Source: Reichenbachiella versicolor
Lineage (GTDB): Bacteria; Bacteroidota; Bacteroidia; Cytophagales; Cyclobacteriaceae
Length of the DNA: 64,000 bases
Direction: 5' to 3'
NCBI RefSeq assembly: GCF_003171675.1
Contig: NZ_QFZQ01000006.1
Span: 1 to 64,000, forward strand
Positions 1 through 8,879 of this stretch are shown one piece after another; position 1 is the first letter of the stretch; the number at the start of each line of letters is the position of its first letter. The translations under genes and the position numbers were made by a program. The notes under the pieces were generated by a model that was not told where the DNA came from, did no database searches, and was given only the letters and a program-made list of their open reading frames with translations.

Positions 1-148
1 CCCCGAGCATAAAACCGATAACAGACGCTAAGCACCCACAGTTGTTGCCGTAGAGCACGTAGAAAAAATTTTTCTCTAATAGAAAACAGCTTAGATCATC
101 AGTTATTTAGGTAATCTATGCATTGGTATGAAGAGACTTTCAGAAAAA

Positions 149-176
149 AAAAGCGAACCATAAATGATCCGCTTTT
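149..176 (-). terminator. Rho-independent terminator after the aldolase gene
   Basis: A 7-bp inverted repeat (AAAAGCG ... CGCTTTT) lies just past the stop of the leftward aldolase gene. On the minus strand it is followed by a run of T residues. It most likely ends the leftward sugar-catabolic operon. Bases 1-148 hold no gene or structure I can support. Confidence 0.7.
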
Positions 177-201
177 AAATGTAATATATGATAATAAAAA
201 T

Positions 202-981
202 CTAAACTCTGACTAATTCCTTTTCTTTCAATCCTGAAATAATTGACTTATATGTATTCAATACCAAACCTACGTCCACTGAGTATGAAATGTATTGTAC
301 TCCTATTTCCTCCCATTTCTTTGCGCTATGCACACTTTCGACAAAGGTTCCGACAGCTTTACCTTTACTTTTAGCAAGGGTGACTGCCTCTTGCATCTTG
401 TTTACCACTTTTTCATGATTGACTTGACCTGGCACTCCACATGATTGTGATAAATCATATGGACCAAGAAAAATTACATCAACATCAGTATCTAATATTT
501 CTGGAAGATTCTTAATCCCCTCAAGTCCTTCTATATGAACTATAGATATTACGCCTTCATTTGCGGTACCAAAGTGATCTACTTTGTCTATGTTGGTGTA
601 ATCTGCAGCTCTTACATATCTGCACATACCTCTCTCTCCTTTTGGATGAAACATGGTTGCGTTTACAACACTCTGTGCGTCAAGCTTTGTGGATATTTGA
701 GGAACTTGAATACTTCTTACTCCAATATCCAATGTACGAAGAATAAGTGTCTCGTTATTTTCTGTTACACGTACGACAGGAATTATACCTCTAGCCTCCG
801 CTGTTCTTACCATGTTTTGAGCTGACTCAACACTGATCGGCCCATGTTCCATATCAATAATAATGAAATCAAACCCAGCCAGAGCTGCCAGTTCCACCAT
901 AGTAGGATCAGAAATTTTGCAAAATGGTCCGTAGACCGTTTTACCTTCTTTCAAAGCCTGTTTTATTTTATTCACTTTCAT
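202..981 (-). CDS. HpcH/HpaI-family aldolase (2-keto-3-deoxy sugar acid aldolase)
   Basis: A 259-aa cytoplasmic class II aldolase of the HpcH/HpaI (YfaU, GarL) family, which cleaves 2-keto-3-deoxy acids to pyruvate plus an aldehyde. Family features visible are the IIDMEHGP segment near residue 42 (catalytic His), VHIEGLEG (metal-binding Glu) and FLGPYDLSQS (metal-binding Asp). Length is normal. It is the last gene of a leftward run: symporter, enolase-superfamily enzyme, aldehyde dehydrogenase, aldolase. In a carrageenan locus the inferred substrate is 2-keto-3-deoxy-galactonate derived from 3,6-anhydrogalactose, giving pyruvate and glyceraldehyde. 2-keto-3-deoxy-rhamnonate or -fuconate are alternatives that sequence alone cannot exclude. 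The family is sure; the substrate is inferred. Confidence 0.9.
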   Translation of the reverse strand: MKVNKIKQALKEGKTVYGPFCKISDPTMVELAALAGFDFIIIDMEHGPISVESAQNMVRTAEARGIIPVVRVTENNETLILRTLDIGVRSIQVPQISTKLDAQSVVNATMFHPKGERGMCRYVRAADYTNIDKVDHFGTANEGVISIVHIEGLEGIKNLPEILDTDVDVIFLGPYDLSQSCGVPGQVNHEKVVNKMQEAVTLAKSKGKAVGTFVESVHSAKKWEEIGVQYISYSVDVGLVLNTYKSIISGLKEKELVRV

Positions 982-1100
982 GATAATCTCTCTTTCATTA
1001 CTGCATCTTTACAAGGCACACAAAAACTGTCATATCATCACCAATCAAAACACCAAGGATGATGAATATCAACAATTCATTTGACCTTCAACTTGTACTA

Positions 1101-2579
1101 TTAAGCCTCTGCAGCTTCCTTTTTTACTGTACTTTCTACTTTTTTTAGTGGTGCAACTGTAACTCTCTTCTTAATTAGATAGTCATCTAAAGCATAAGTT
1201 GAGCAGTCAACTCCTAGTCCACTATTTTTAATCCCTCCATGTGGAAGGTTTATATCAAATCTTACTCCGTTAGTTAAGACCTCTCCAAACTCTAGGTTAT
1301 CAACGAAGTAATTCAATGTATCCTGACTCTGAGAGAATACATAAGATGCTAATCCTGCATCCGTGTTATTAGCTACCTCTAAAGCTTCTTCTTTTGTTGT
1401 AAATGGAGTGATAATAGCTACGGGACCAAAAATCTCCTTTTTAAGAATCTCGGCTCTATTGTTATCAAGTCTTATTACTGTTGGTTTATAATAAAATCCA
1501 GGTCCTTCAACTTCCTCTCCTCCAGATAATACAACTCCTCCTTGGGTAACTGCTTCCTGAACAATCCCATGAACTTTTGTTACTGATGCTTTATTAGCTA
1601 AAGGCCCCATGTCTGGCCCATTTTCTCTTCCGAAACCTATTTTTGCACTTTCAAACTTTTCTTTGATACCAGTTATGAAATCATCTATTACTGATTCATG
1701 TACAAAATATCTATTTGGTGCCACACAAATCTGACCTGAGTTTCCCATCTTCAACCCTGCTCCAATTTCTACTGCATCCTCCATATTTGCATCTGGAAAT
1801 ACTACAAACGGAGCATTTCCTCCACATTCCATACTAAAACGCTTAATGGAAGATTTAGTACTCTGCTCAATCAATTTCTGGGCAGTTTCTGTTGAACCAA
1901 TCATAGTTACAAGCTTAGGAATAGTACTTTCACATAAAGGAATCCCTACGTTATTTCTATCACCAGCCATAACTGTCACTACACCAGATGGAAACCCTAT
2001 TTCAGCACACATTTCACCAATCATATAAGCAGATAATGGCGAAAACTCAGAAGGTTTCAATATCACAGAACAACCTGCTGCTAAAGCTGGTCCTAGTTTA
2101 AAGCCTAGATTTAATAAAGGGAAATTATATGCTAAAAAGGCAACAGAAACACCTAATGGTTGATGCTTTAAGTAGTGAGTATGAGTCCCTGCCCTATCCT
2201 CTATCTCAATATCGTCTCTAGTTTTAATTTCCTCAGAATAGAACTGCAAAGAATCTGTTATACTCGTCAAGTCCTCTTCAGAGCTTTCCCAAGTTTTACC
2301 CATCTCATGCATAATAGCTTCTCTCAATAGATCGCTGTTTGCCAGTATTTTATTTCTCAACTTAGCAATCCAATCAAGCCTTTCTTCTAAGGGGAATTTA
2401 GACCAAGACTCAAATCCCATCTGTGCCGACTTCAACGCTCTTTCAGTATCTTCTGCACTTGCCCAAGCAATTGTTGCACAAGCTTGTTCATCTGCAGGAC
2501 AGACAACTTCAAACTTCTCCCCATTAGACGCATCAACTAACTGACCGTCAATATATAATTTTTTATATCCAAATTTCAT
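1101..2579 (-). CDS. NAD(P)-dependent aldehyde dehydrogenase, possibly 3,6-anhydrogalactose dehydrogenase
   Basis: A 492-aa aldehyde dehydrogenase of normal family length. The general-base Glu sits in MECGGNAP (E251) and the catalytic Cys in GNSGQICV (C285). The cofactor segment LKPSEFSPLSA is also present. Known anhydrogalactose dehydrogenases (agar and carrageenan pathways) belong to this superfamily, as do lactaldehyde and succinate-semialdehyde dehydrogenases. Its place between an enolase-superfamily enzyme and a keto-acid aldolase, inside a locus with GH82 enzymes, favours oxidation of 3,6-anhydro-D-galactose to its acid. If the substrate were a 6-deoxy sugar, it would instead oxidise lactaldehyde. 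The C-terminal tail (about 20 residues, Lys/Glu/Ala-rich) is unremarkable. Confidence 0.88.
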   Translation of the reverse strand: MKFGYKKLYIDGQLVDASNGEKFEVVCPADEQACATIAWASAEDTERALKSAQMGFESWSKFPLEERLDWIAKLRNKILANSDLLREAIMHEMGKTWESSEEDLTSITDSLQFYSEEIKTRDDIEIEDRAGTHTHYLKHQPLGVSVAFLAYNFPLLNLGFKLGPALAAGCSVILKPSEFSPLSAYMIGEMCAEIGFPSGVVTVMAGDRNNVGIPLCESTIPKLVTMIGSTETAQKLIEQSTKSSIKRFSMECGGNAPFVVFPDANMEDAVEIGAGLKMGNSGQICVAPNRYFVHESVIDDFITGIKEKFESAKIGFGRENGPDMGPLANKASVTKVHGIVQEAVTQGGVVLSGGEEVEGPGFYYKPTVIRLDNNRAEILKKEIFGPVAIITPFTTKEEALEVANNTDAGLASYVFSQSQDTLNYFVDNLEFGEVLTNGVRFDINLPHGGIKNSGLGVDCSTYALDDYLIKKRVTVAPLKKVESTVKKEAAEA

Positions 2580-2679
2580 CTCGTGTTATTTCAATGGTTT
2601 AATGAATCATCTAAGAGTCTATTATTCTTCTTCTTTTGAAGTGAAAAGAGTTAATCGAACGCTCTAATTCGTTTCCTCC

Positions 2680-3831
2680 TCATACATATTCCTCTTTTGT
2701 TTCTGCAATTAAATATCTGTTCAATTCGTCTTCATTTACATCTACACCTAACCCTGGAGCACTTGGTACAAACAGTTGTCCTTTCTCCATCTGAATTTGA
2801 TGAGCCGTAACATCATCCCTAAGAGCATTCTCAGTTCTATCCAACTCCATAGTTGGTTTTTCATCATACATTCTCCCAGGATTCTTATCAAGGTTAGCAA
2901 CTAAATGTACTGCTGCGCTTATCGCAATCCACGTACCCCAAGAGTGAGGTACCAAGTTTTTGTGGTATACAGATGCTAATGTAGCAATTCGTTTAACTTC
3001 TGTTATCCCTCCTGCCGCAGCAATGTCTGGTTGTATAATATCTACACTATCATTATCCAGAAGTCTTTTAAATCCATGCTTATAATATTCACACTCCCCT
3101 CCTGCAATCGGAATAGTAGTATTTTCCCTCAGCCTTTTATAGCCTTTATAGTCCTCAGGAGAAACAGGTTCTTCAAACCACCCTATATTATACTTTTCAG
3201 CCTTACGAGCTAAGTCAACAGCTTCTTTATAATCATAGGCATGATTAGAATCGATCATTAACTTCATATTACACCCTATAGCTTCTCTAATAGCTGATAT
3301 ATACTCAAGATCTTCATCTATGCCGAGTCCAACTTTCATCTTCACAGACTTAAATCCCTCTGCCTTATACATTTTAGCCTCCTCTACCAATTTATTCTTG
3401 AGGTCTGGTACTCTTTCGAAATACAAACCCGTAGCATATGGCTCTATTACAGGGTTTTTAACCCCTCCTAACAACACTGAAACTGGTTGGTTCAACAACT
3501 TACCTTTGGCATCCCAAAGTGCAATATCAATTGCACTTAAAGCAGCAGTAAAAGACCCACTTCTAGCATAATCCATTGACCTTAAATACATTTCTTGCCA
3601 AACAGATTCAGTTTCAAGAGCATTTTTTCCTAAGATAAAAGGCGCAAAAAATTCTATACCTGCCTTGACAACTCCTGCGGGTCCATACCCTTCTCCCCAA
3701 CCATAAGTTCCATCTTCAAGCAATACCCTAACTATACAAATCTTACGTGTATCATATTCCCATTGAGAGAAATAGAATGGTGAGTCTAGTTTGTTGACTA
3801 AAACAAATGGTTCTATCTTCTGTATTTTCAT
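2680..3831 (-). CDS. Mandelate racemase/muconate lactonizing family enzyme, candidate anhydrogalactonate cycloisomerase
   Basis: A 383-aa enolase-superfamily protein. The catalytic KxK motif (K164, K166), metal ligands D194, E220 and E246, the IIQPDIAAAGG strand (D269) and a His in VPHSWG (H296) are all present, placing it in the mandelate racemase subgroup. That subgroup includes sugar-acid dehydratases (rhamnonate, fuconate, galactonate) and the 3,6-anhydrogalactonate cycloisomerases of agar and carrageenan degraders. The operon partners are an aldehyde dehydrogenase (product would be the acid substrate) and a 2-keto-3-deoxy acid aldolase (would use its product). In the GH82/GH16/sulfatase context I favour cycloisomerase, with a sugar-acid dehydratase as the alternative. 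Confidence 0.85.
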   Translation of the reverse strand: MKIQKIEPFVLVNKLDSPFYFSQWEYDTRKICIVRVLLEDGTYGWGEGYGPAGVVKAGIEFFAPFILGKNALETESVWQEMYLRSMDYARSGSFTAALSAIDIALWDAKGKLLNQPVSVLLGGVKNPVIEPYATGLYFERVPDLKNKLVEEAKMYKAEGFKSVKMKVGLGIDEDLEYISAIREAIGCNMKLMIDSNHAYDYKEAVDLARKAEKYNIGWFEEPVSPEDYKGYKRLRENTTIPIAGGECEYYKHGFKRLLDNDSVDIIQPDIAAAGGITEVKRIATLASVYHKNLVPHSWGTWIAISAAVHLVANLDKNPGRMYDEKPTMELDRTENALRDDVTAHQIQMEKGQLFVPSAPGLGVDVNEDELNRYLIAETKEEYV

Positions 3832-3940
3832 ATCTTGTTTGTTGACATAATGTACATAGTAGTATGCCCTAATTCTAAATCCTTACCGAATGATTAAAAT
3901 GTCTAACCTTTACCGTTATTCTATATTCGGTTGTTCACTA

Positions 3941-4954
3941 CTAGGCCATAACAATTGTCGCAACAATGATCAATGCAATACCAAATAGCAGTACCTTAAA
4001 AGGCTTAGCCACACCATCCCATTCACCAGACCTGTATGCCCAAACATTACTTACAATCAAACCTCCACCCATTAACATAGGCCACCCTATCACTGGACCA
4101 ATATCTCCCATCATTGAAACACCCTGACCGTAAATTGCTAATGCTCCAAACCACGTTAATGCTGCTATTATGGACCAAGTATATGCCTTACCAGATTTTA
4201 GGGTAGCAAAAGACCCCCAGCTATTATTTTTAAACAGTAAGAATATGGCGTAAAATGCATTTATTGCAAACCCTCCCCATAATACTACTACCCACACGGC
4301 TAAACTTCCATTTCTTAGATTAGCTCCCATGTCTACATCGGTTTGATCTTTAGCCATTACATCGGCGGCTATATCCCTTATTGGGAGGCCTTCAGAGAAT
4401 CCTATTCCAAGCATAGCAGACATCACCCCACTAATTATAGCTATGATCAATCCAACTTTTAAATTAGACTGATTACTATCTCCTGTCATTTTATCCTTCA
4501 TGATCCCTGCGTATGCAGCTACGCCTACACCAATTAATAACAATGCATCTCCTCCTAGTACTTTTGGTAATGCCGTCATATCAGGCTGCTCCATTGTAAA
4601 ATATGGAATCAAACTGCCTACTATAGCACAAAGTCCCAATACAATCCCATAGGTTAAAGACATACCAATATATGGTACACATTTACCAAACATTATACCT
4701 CCAATTCCCCAAGCAGCACCGAAAATCATAGCATACATCTTCACATCAGCTGGGGTTGCCGCTATGACATCAAATAAATTTGGAACAAATGTCATGGCTG
4801 CCAAGATGGGTAGTAAAATCATTGCTGTAGTAGCATGTACCAGCCACCATGCTTCCCACTTGAGCGGTTCCGTATACTTCATACCTAACCCGAATGTTCC
4901 TTGAAAGAAACTAGCAAACACTAGTAAAGTCAGCCCAAATGCAAAAGAATCCAT
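3941..4954 (-). CDS. RhaT-family sugar/proton symporter
   Basis: A 337-aa inner-membrane protein with about ten hydrophobic segments, resembling the L-rhamnose-proton symporter RhaT in length and motifs (for example GLGMKYTEPLKWEAWW near the N-terminus and the GIGGIMFGKCVPYIGMSLTYG stretch). It heads the catabolic genes, so it likely brings the free monosaccharide released in the periplasm into the cytoplasm. In this locus that sugar is probably 3,6-anhydrogalactose, though the family was defined on rhamnose. It is separated from the upstream SusCD operon by a strong terminator, so it probably has its own promoter. Confidence 0.8.
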   Translation of the reverse strand: MDSFAFGLTLLVFASFFQGTFGLGMKYTEPLKWEAWWLVHATTAMILLPILAAMTFVPNLFDVIAATPADVKMYAMIFGAAWGIGGIMFGKCVPYIGMSLTYGIVLGLCAIVGSLIPYFTMEQPDMTALPKVLGGDALLLIGVGVAAYAGIMKDKMTGDSNQSNLKVGLIIAIISGVMSAMLGIGFSEGLPIRDIAADVMAKDQTDVDMGANLRNGSLAVWVVVLWGGFAINAFYAIFLLFKNNSWGSFATLKSGKAYTWSIIAALTWFGALAIYGQGVSMMGDIGPVIGWPMLMGGGLIVSNVWAYRSGEWDGVAKPFKVLLFGIALIIVATIVMA

Positions 4955-5259
4955 ATAGTTATTATCTTATCTCTTACCGACTATTATTTGGATAGTCAAT
5001 ATCATCTTAATTTATCTCTTCCAAAAGTCGGAGATATTTGATTCGATTAATCCTCAGATATTAACAATGATCAGTCAGATATTATCCTTCTTACTATCTT
5101 GATAATTAATGACAGTTTACCAATACCCTATAATTTGTTTGACTAAAAATACGTCGGTTAATTACTGTCTATTGAGTTAGAAGAAGACTGCCAAAAACTA
5201 ACGACATCTAAAAATCACATTCATTTATCTATTTTCGAGATTAAGTTTAATTTGAACCT
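4955..5259. other. Intergenic region upstream of the symporter operon
   Basis: About 300 AT-rich bases between the symporter start and the terminator of the preceding surface-lipoprotein gene. It should hold the promoter for the leftward catabolic operon, but I could not find a convincing Bacteroidota -33/-7 pair. No ORF or repeat is supported. Confidence 0.4.
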
Positions 5260-5302
5260 AAACTAAACAGCCCGCATAAAAATATGAGGGCTGCTTAGTT
5301 TA
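5260..5302 (-). terminator. Rho-independent terminator of the SusCD operon
   Basis: A long inverted repeat (AAACTAAACAGCCC ... GGGCTGCTTAGTTT, one mismatch) directly follows the surface lipoprotein gene. It separates the SusC/SusD/lipoprotein operon from the catabolic operon. Confidence 0.8.
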
Positions 5303-5322
5303 ACTACTGTATCATTCTTTGA

Positions 5323-7077
5323 TTACCTATTGGTATCATAATATACCTGAAAGTCATCAACATAATATGTCAGATTAGATGACGCTGTTTTACCAGCAAA
5401 ATTACCATACTGTAACATACAACGGATACCACTGAAATTAGAACCATCCTCATCAAAGGTAACAGGTATATCTACCTCCACCCAGCTATCTGTAACTCCA
5501 CCTGTGATTGTATTAAGGTTCAAATCAGCTCTGTTGAAAGACACTCCTTGCAAAATAATTGCAATACCATTATTGGTATCCAAATTAACATTTGTAGCAG
5601 AACCATCTATATAGATGTAAAACTTTACAGTTCCTGATCTTGGAGAAGCAATAGACCCTGGTACATTTGTTAATGGCACTCCTTGTGTTTCAAAGAAAAA
5701 ATTAGATCCTCCTGTTCCTGTCTTGATACATTGATTACTAGCTATGCCATGACCTGACCCTGGAGCTCCTACTCTCTTCCAAACAGCAGCATGTGGATAA
5801 TTATACAAAAGTGCCTGTTCACTATTATCTTCCTTTGCCATCTCAAATCCGGTATTAAATTCAGAATCGGAAAGTGTTGACTGATTCTCTAAAAACCCTT
5901 TAGTCACAGTCACATCTGAAATCATCTGCATTGTCCTCAACCCGGAAGCGTTAGTAATACCTGTACCTGAATAAGTAATCTTTACATCATCATCAAAATA
6001 TATTGGTTCATCAAGAGTAAGATGAATTATAGAATTTTCAACTTCAAAAGCAGTAGGTATAATATTCAGGCTAGTATAGCCCTTGCCAGAATTAGAAATA
6101 TTAATACTAAAATCTGTTAAATCTCCAGTTTCTACAACAGGAGCTCCATTAAGCTCAATTGATACAATAGATGAAGATTCTGTAATATCAAATTCACTCA
6201 CTGATATACTACCAGACACTAAAGGCTTAGTAGAAGGTGAAACATTCACAATGAGCGGAATGAATTTTTCTACCTCTGCTTTAGGGTTATTTCTAAAAGT
6301 CCTAAAACTCCCAACTTGAAACGTTCCTAAAGAAGAGTAAGCAAACTCTAGTAGAGCTGTTGTCTCATCATATTCATCTTCAGTACCTATTATCCATTCT
6401 CTACCTGAAGGCTCACCTTGAACAGACATATCGACAAAAGTAATTACATCACCATCTTGTACGTCTAAAGTGATCCAATCTGAAGGGTCTCCAGAAGGAA
6501 AATCATCTCCATTCACTTTTAAAACTTCCTCACCGTCAAAGAATACTGCAAACTCTGCTTTCAGAGTGTCATAGACTTTAACTGCTATAGCAGTATCAAT
6601 TATCCATAGTCCTAAACTTTCATCAAATTCTGAAGAAAAAACTCCATCATATTCCCCGGTAGCCTTGCTGTATTCTTGAACACTTGCAACAGAATCTTTA
6701 TAAGTATTGTACAGTCTTACATAAGTATCTCCAGGTTCTGAAAAAAGAACATTCGCTACAATTTCTTTCGAAACAGTGTCGAGTTTTGAATTGATTTGAG
6801 CGTACAAATCCTCTTCTATCTCGGGTTGTTGTTTCAAGAAATGATTTCCTTGCTCTATTCTCCATTCATGACTTGTAACCCCTATAGAAGCATCCAAAAA
6901 AGGATAATACTCATTAATAGCAACACGAATCGGTCCTCCTTCTTCATATTGTTCCTGTACTCTCCACCTTGCTGTAACTAGCTCTCCATCACCTGGTGCA
7001 ACATACTCGTCTTCAACACATCCCAATAGGGCTGCAATAAAGAAGGTAGCATAAACTATATTCAATATTTTATTCAT
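5323..7077 (-). CDS. PUL surface lipoprotein, putative glycan-binding protein (SusE/F position)
   Basis: A 584-aa secreted lipoprotein with lipobox ALLGC (C20). It follows SusD by 11 bases, the usual place of a surface glycan-binding protein. The N-terminal half looks like PKD/Ig-like beta domains. The middle (about 290-400) resembles a bacterial Ig/SwmB-like domain. The last ~180 residues (sequence TGFEMAKEDNSEQALLYN onward, ending YYVDDFQVYYD) form a galactose-binding-like jelly roll similar in outline to CBM4/CBM9-type modules. No catalytic motif is seen. It likely presents carrageenan oligosaccharides to SusC/SusD at the cell surface. The role is inferred mainly from position and architecture. 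Confidence 0.75.
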   Translation of the reverse strand: MNKILNIVYATFFIAALLGCVEDEYVAPGDGELVTARWRVQEQYEEGGPIRVAINEYYPFLDASIGVTSHEWRIEQGNHFLKQQPEIEEDLYAQINSKLDTVSKEIVANVLFSEPGDTYVRLYNTYKDSVASVQEYSKATGEYDGVFSSEFDESLGLWIIDTAIAVKVYDTLKAEFAVFFDGEEVLKVNGDDFPSGDPSDWITLDVQDGDVITFVDMSVQGEPSGREWIIGTEDEYDETTALLEFAYSSLGTFQVGSFRTFRNNPKAEVEKFIPLIVNVSPSTKPLVSGSISVSEFDITESSSIVSIELNGAPVVETGDLTDFSINISNSGKGYTSLNIIPTAFEVENSIIHLTLDEPIYFDDDVKITYSGTGITNASGLRTMQMISDVTVTKGFLENQSTLSDSEFNTGFEMAKEDNSEQALLYNYPHAAVWKRVGAPGSGHGIASNQCIKTGTGGSNFFFETQGVPLTNVPGSIASPRSGTVKFYIYIDGSATNVNLDTNNGIAIILQGVSFNRADLNLNTITGGVTDSWVEVDIPVTFDEDGSNFSGIRCMLQYGNFAGKTASSNLTYYVDDFQVYYDTNR

Positions 7078-7088
7078 CTCTATTTGGT

Positions 7089-8867
7089 TTAAAGTGAAGT
7101 GTTCGTTTCAAGTTCAGTCTCTGGTATCGGGAAGTATCCATAGGGTTCCGATGCAAACTTCAATGCCGCATCTTGAAACTCTTTCTCAACTACGTTCTTT
7201 GTAGCATCTACTGGAGCTGTTCCTTTCATGATCACACACCCTGTAAGGTCGGGAAAAGCAGTAATTGTTGGATAGGCCGTTTGCAAATCTTCTACCCACC
7301 AATCTTCTTCACTAAGTGCTTGGTACCTTTCGCCAGCAACTCCCCATCTTCTTAAATCATTTACTCTTTCAAATACTCCATCTAGCCCTATTTCTAATGG
7401 ACGCTCATGATACATGATAGTATCCATAACCATCTCAGGAGTATAAGCTTCTCCATCATAAGTTCCACCAGTACCACTCACGTCTGTTCCTCTCAAGACT
7501 AATTCCCATCTAGACCTAATCACGTTGATCAAATCCAATGCCTTCTGAGCATCACCTGTCTGAGCATAGCACTCTGCTAACATCAAATAAGCATCAGCAA
7601 ATCGATATAGAACAACATTTTTATCTGAATACCAATTCTCTCCTCTTACATTGTCTAACTCATTTTCCAGTACATCCCAGTTACTATACTTTCTGAAATA
7701 CCCTACTGTACGTGTATTGAAAGAAGCTGCATTAGCTACGATTGGCTGGCCATAATATCCTGGAAAGGTATCCATTGGTAGAGCTGCCATAGCTTGAGCA
7801 CGTAAGGATACTATTCTATTCCCATAAGTAACCGCATCGACTTCTTCATTCTTATAGGCATATGCTAACCACGCTGACATAGTGACCTCACCTGAGCCCC
7901 CTCCAAAAGGAAATGAAATACTATTATTGTTTCTATTAGCTCCAGGTGAATGAAATCTTGCCCACCTATTATGAGAAGCAGCTTCATGAAACCTCAATAA
8001 TTCTTCACCTTCCAATTCGTATGTAATTTCAAGTATCGATTCTACATTATGCTCACCAGTAGTACCGTAGACATACAACCTATCATCACCCGTGAGTAAG
8101 TCGAATCCAAACTCAGCTTTCCTATCAATTAAATCTTCCAATACAGTAATGGCTGAATCGTACTGATTTTCATATAAATAGCTTTTTGCAAGAAGTAAGG
8201 CAGCAGCTCCTTTCCTAACTCTTCCTACACTTTTACCTGCCTCGGCATATTCAAAAGGTAGCAAATCATAAGCTCTCTTAAAATCATTTCTAAAGAATGC
8301 TAATACTTCTTCAGAACTAGATAGAGAAGAATTAAACTCCTCTCCTAATATATTATTATCTCTAATTATGATTCTACCATTATTAAAGTTTGAGTGAAGG
8401 TAAAAATGCATCAACCCTCTAAAGAAAACAGCTTGTCCCATTTGGCTATTCCATTCAACGGTATTTAACTCCTTTACTTCATCTGGTAAATTCTCCAAAC
8501 CACTAATAGCTTGATTTGCCCTCTGTATAACAGTATACCATGCCTGCCATCTATTACTTATTTGGCGGGTACTTGCGTTATAAGTATGACTATACCACAA
8601 TTCATTATTTGCGTTTACAGCATTTCCATTTCTATTATTCAACGGAGAAGTTAAATCCGACCTATGGTTTTCCCATTGTCCTGCCGTTACGTAGTGATTT
8701 AGCATTGCATTGTATACAGACGTTACCGTCCTGTCTGTCTCATCAAGATTAGACCAAAAAGAGTCTTGAGTTACACGATTCGGGTTTTCTTGATCCAAAT
8801 ACTCTTCACAGGCTACAATTGTTGCAGCCAATATGATCATTATTATTGAATATAATTTTGATTTCAT
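7089..8867 (-). CDS. SusD/RagB-family outer-membrane lipoprotein
   Basis: A 592-aa lipoprotein (lipobox TIVAC, C20) with the SusD-family hallmarks: an N-terminal EEYLDQENPN segment, tetratricopeptide-like helices (RGLMHFYLH, ALLLAKSYLYENQYDSAI) and a C-terminal ADAYLMLAECYAQTGD ... LDLINVIRSR segment followed by RPLEIGLDGVFERVNDLRRW. SusD proteins cap the SusC pore and bind the incoming glycan. The gene lies 12 bases after susC and 11 before the next lipoprotein gene, so the three are cotranscribed. Confidence 0.95.
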   Translation of the reverse strand: MKSKLYSIIMIILAATIVACEEYLDQENPNRVTQDSFWSNLDETDRTVTSVYNAMLNHYVTAGQWENHRSDLTSPLNNRNGNAVNANNELWYSHTYNASTRQISNRWQAWYTVIQRANQAISGLENLPDEVKELNTVEWNSQMGQAVFFRGLMHFYLHSNFNNGRIIIRDNNILGEEFNSSLSSSEEVLAFFRNDFKRAYDLLPFEYAEAGKSVGRVRKGAAALLLAKSYLYENQYDSAITVLEDLIDRKAEFGFDLLTGDDRLYVYGTTGEHNVESILEITYELEGEELLRFHEAASHNRWARFHSPGANRNNNSISFPFGGGSGEVTMSAWLAYAYKNEEVDAVTYGNRIVSLRAQAMAALPMDTFPGYYGQPIVANAASFNTRTVGYFRKYSNWDVLENELDNVRGENWYSDKNVVLYRFADAYLMLAECYAQTGDAQKALDLINVIRSRWELVLRGTDVSGTGGTYDGEAYTPEMVMDTIMYHERPLEIGLDGVFERVNDLRRWGVAGERYQALSEEDWWVEDLQTAYPTITAFPDLTGCVIMKGTAPVDATKNVVEKEFQDAALKFASEPYGYFPIPETELETNTSL

Positions 8868-8879
8868 CTTATTACTGGC

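Noticed and set aside
202-4954. Rhamnose/ulvan catabolism as the main reading
   Set aside because: RhaT-like, aldolase and dehydratase genes would fit L-rhamnose, but no ulvan lyase, GH78, GH88 or GH105 is present, while GH82 and GH16 are. I keep it only as an alternative.
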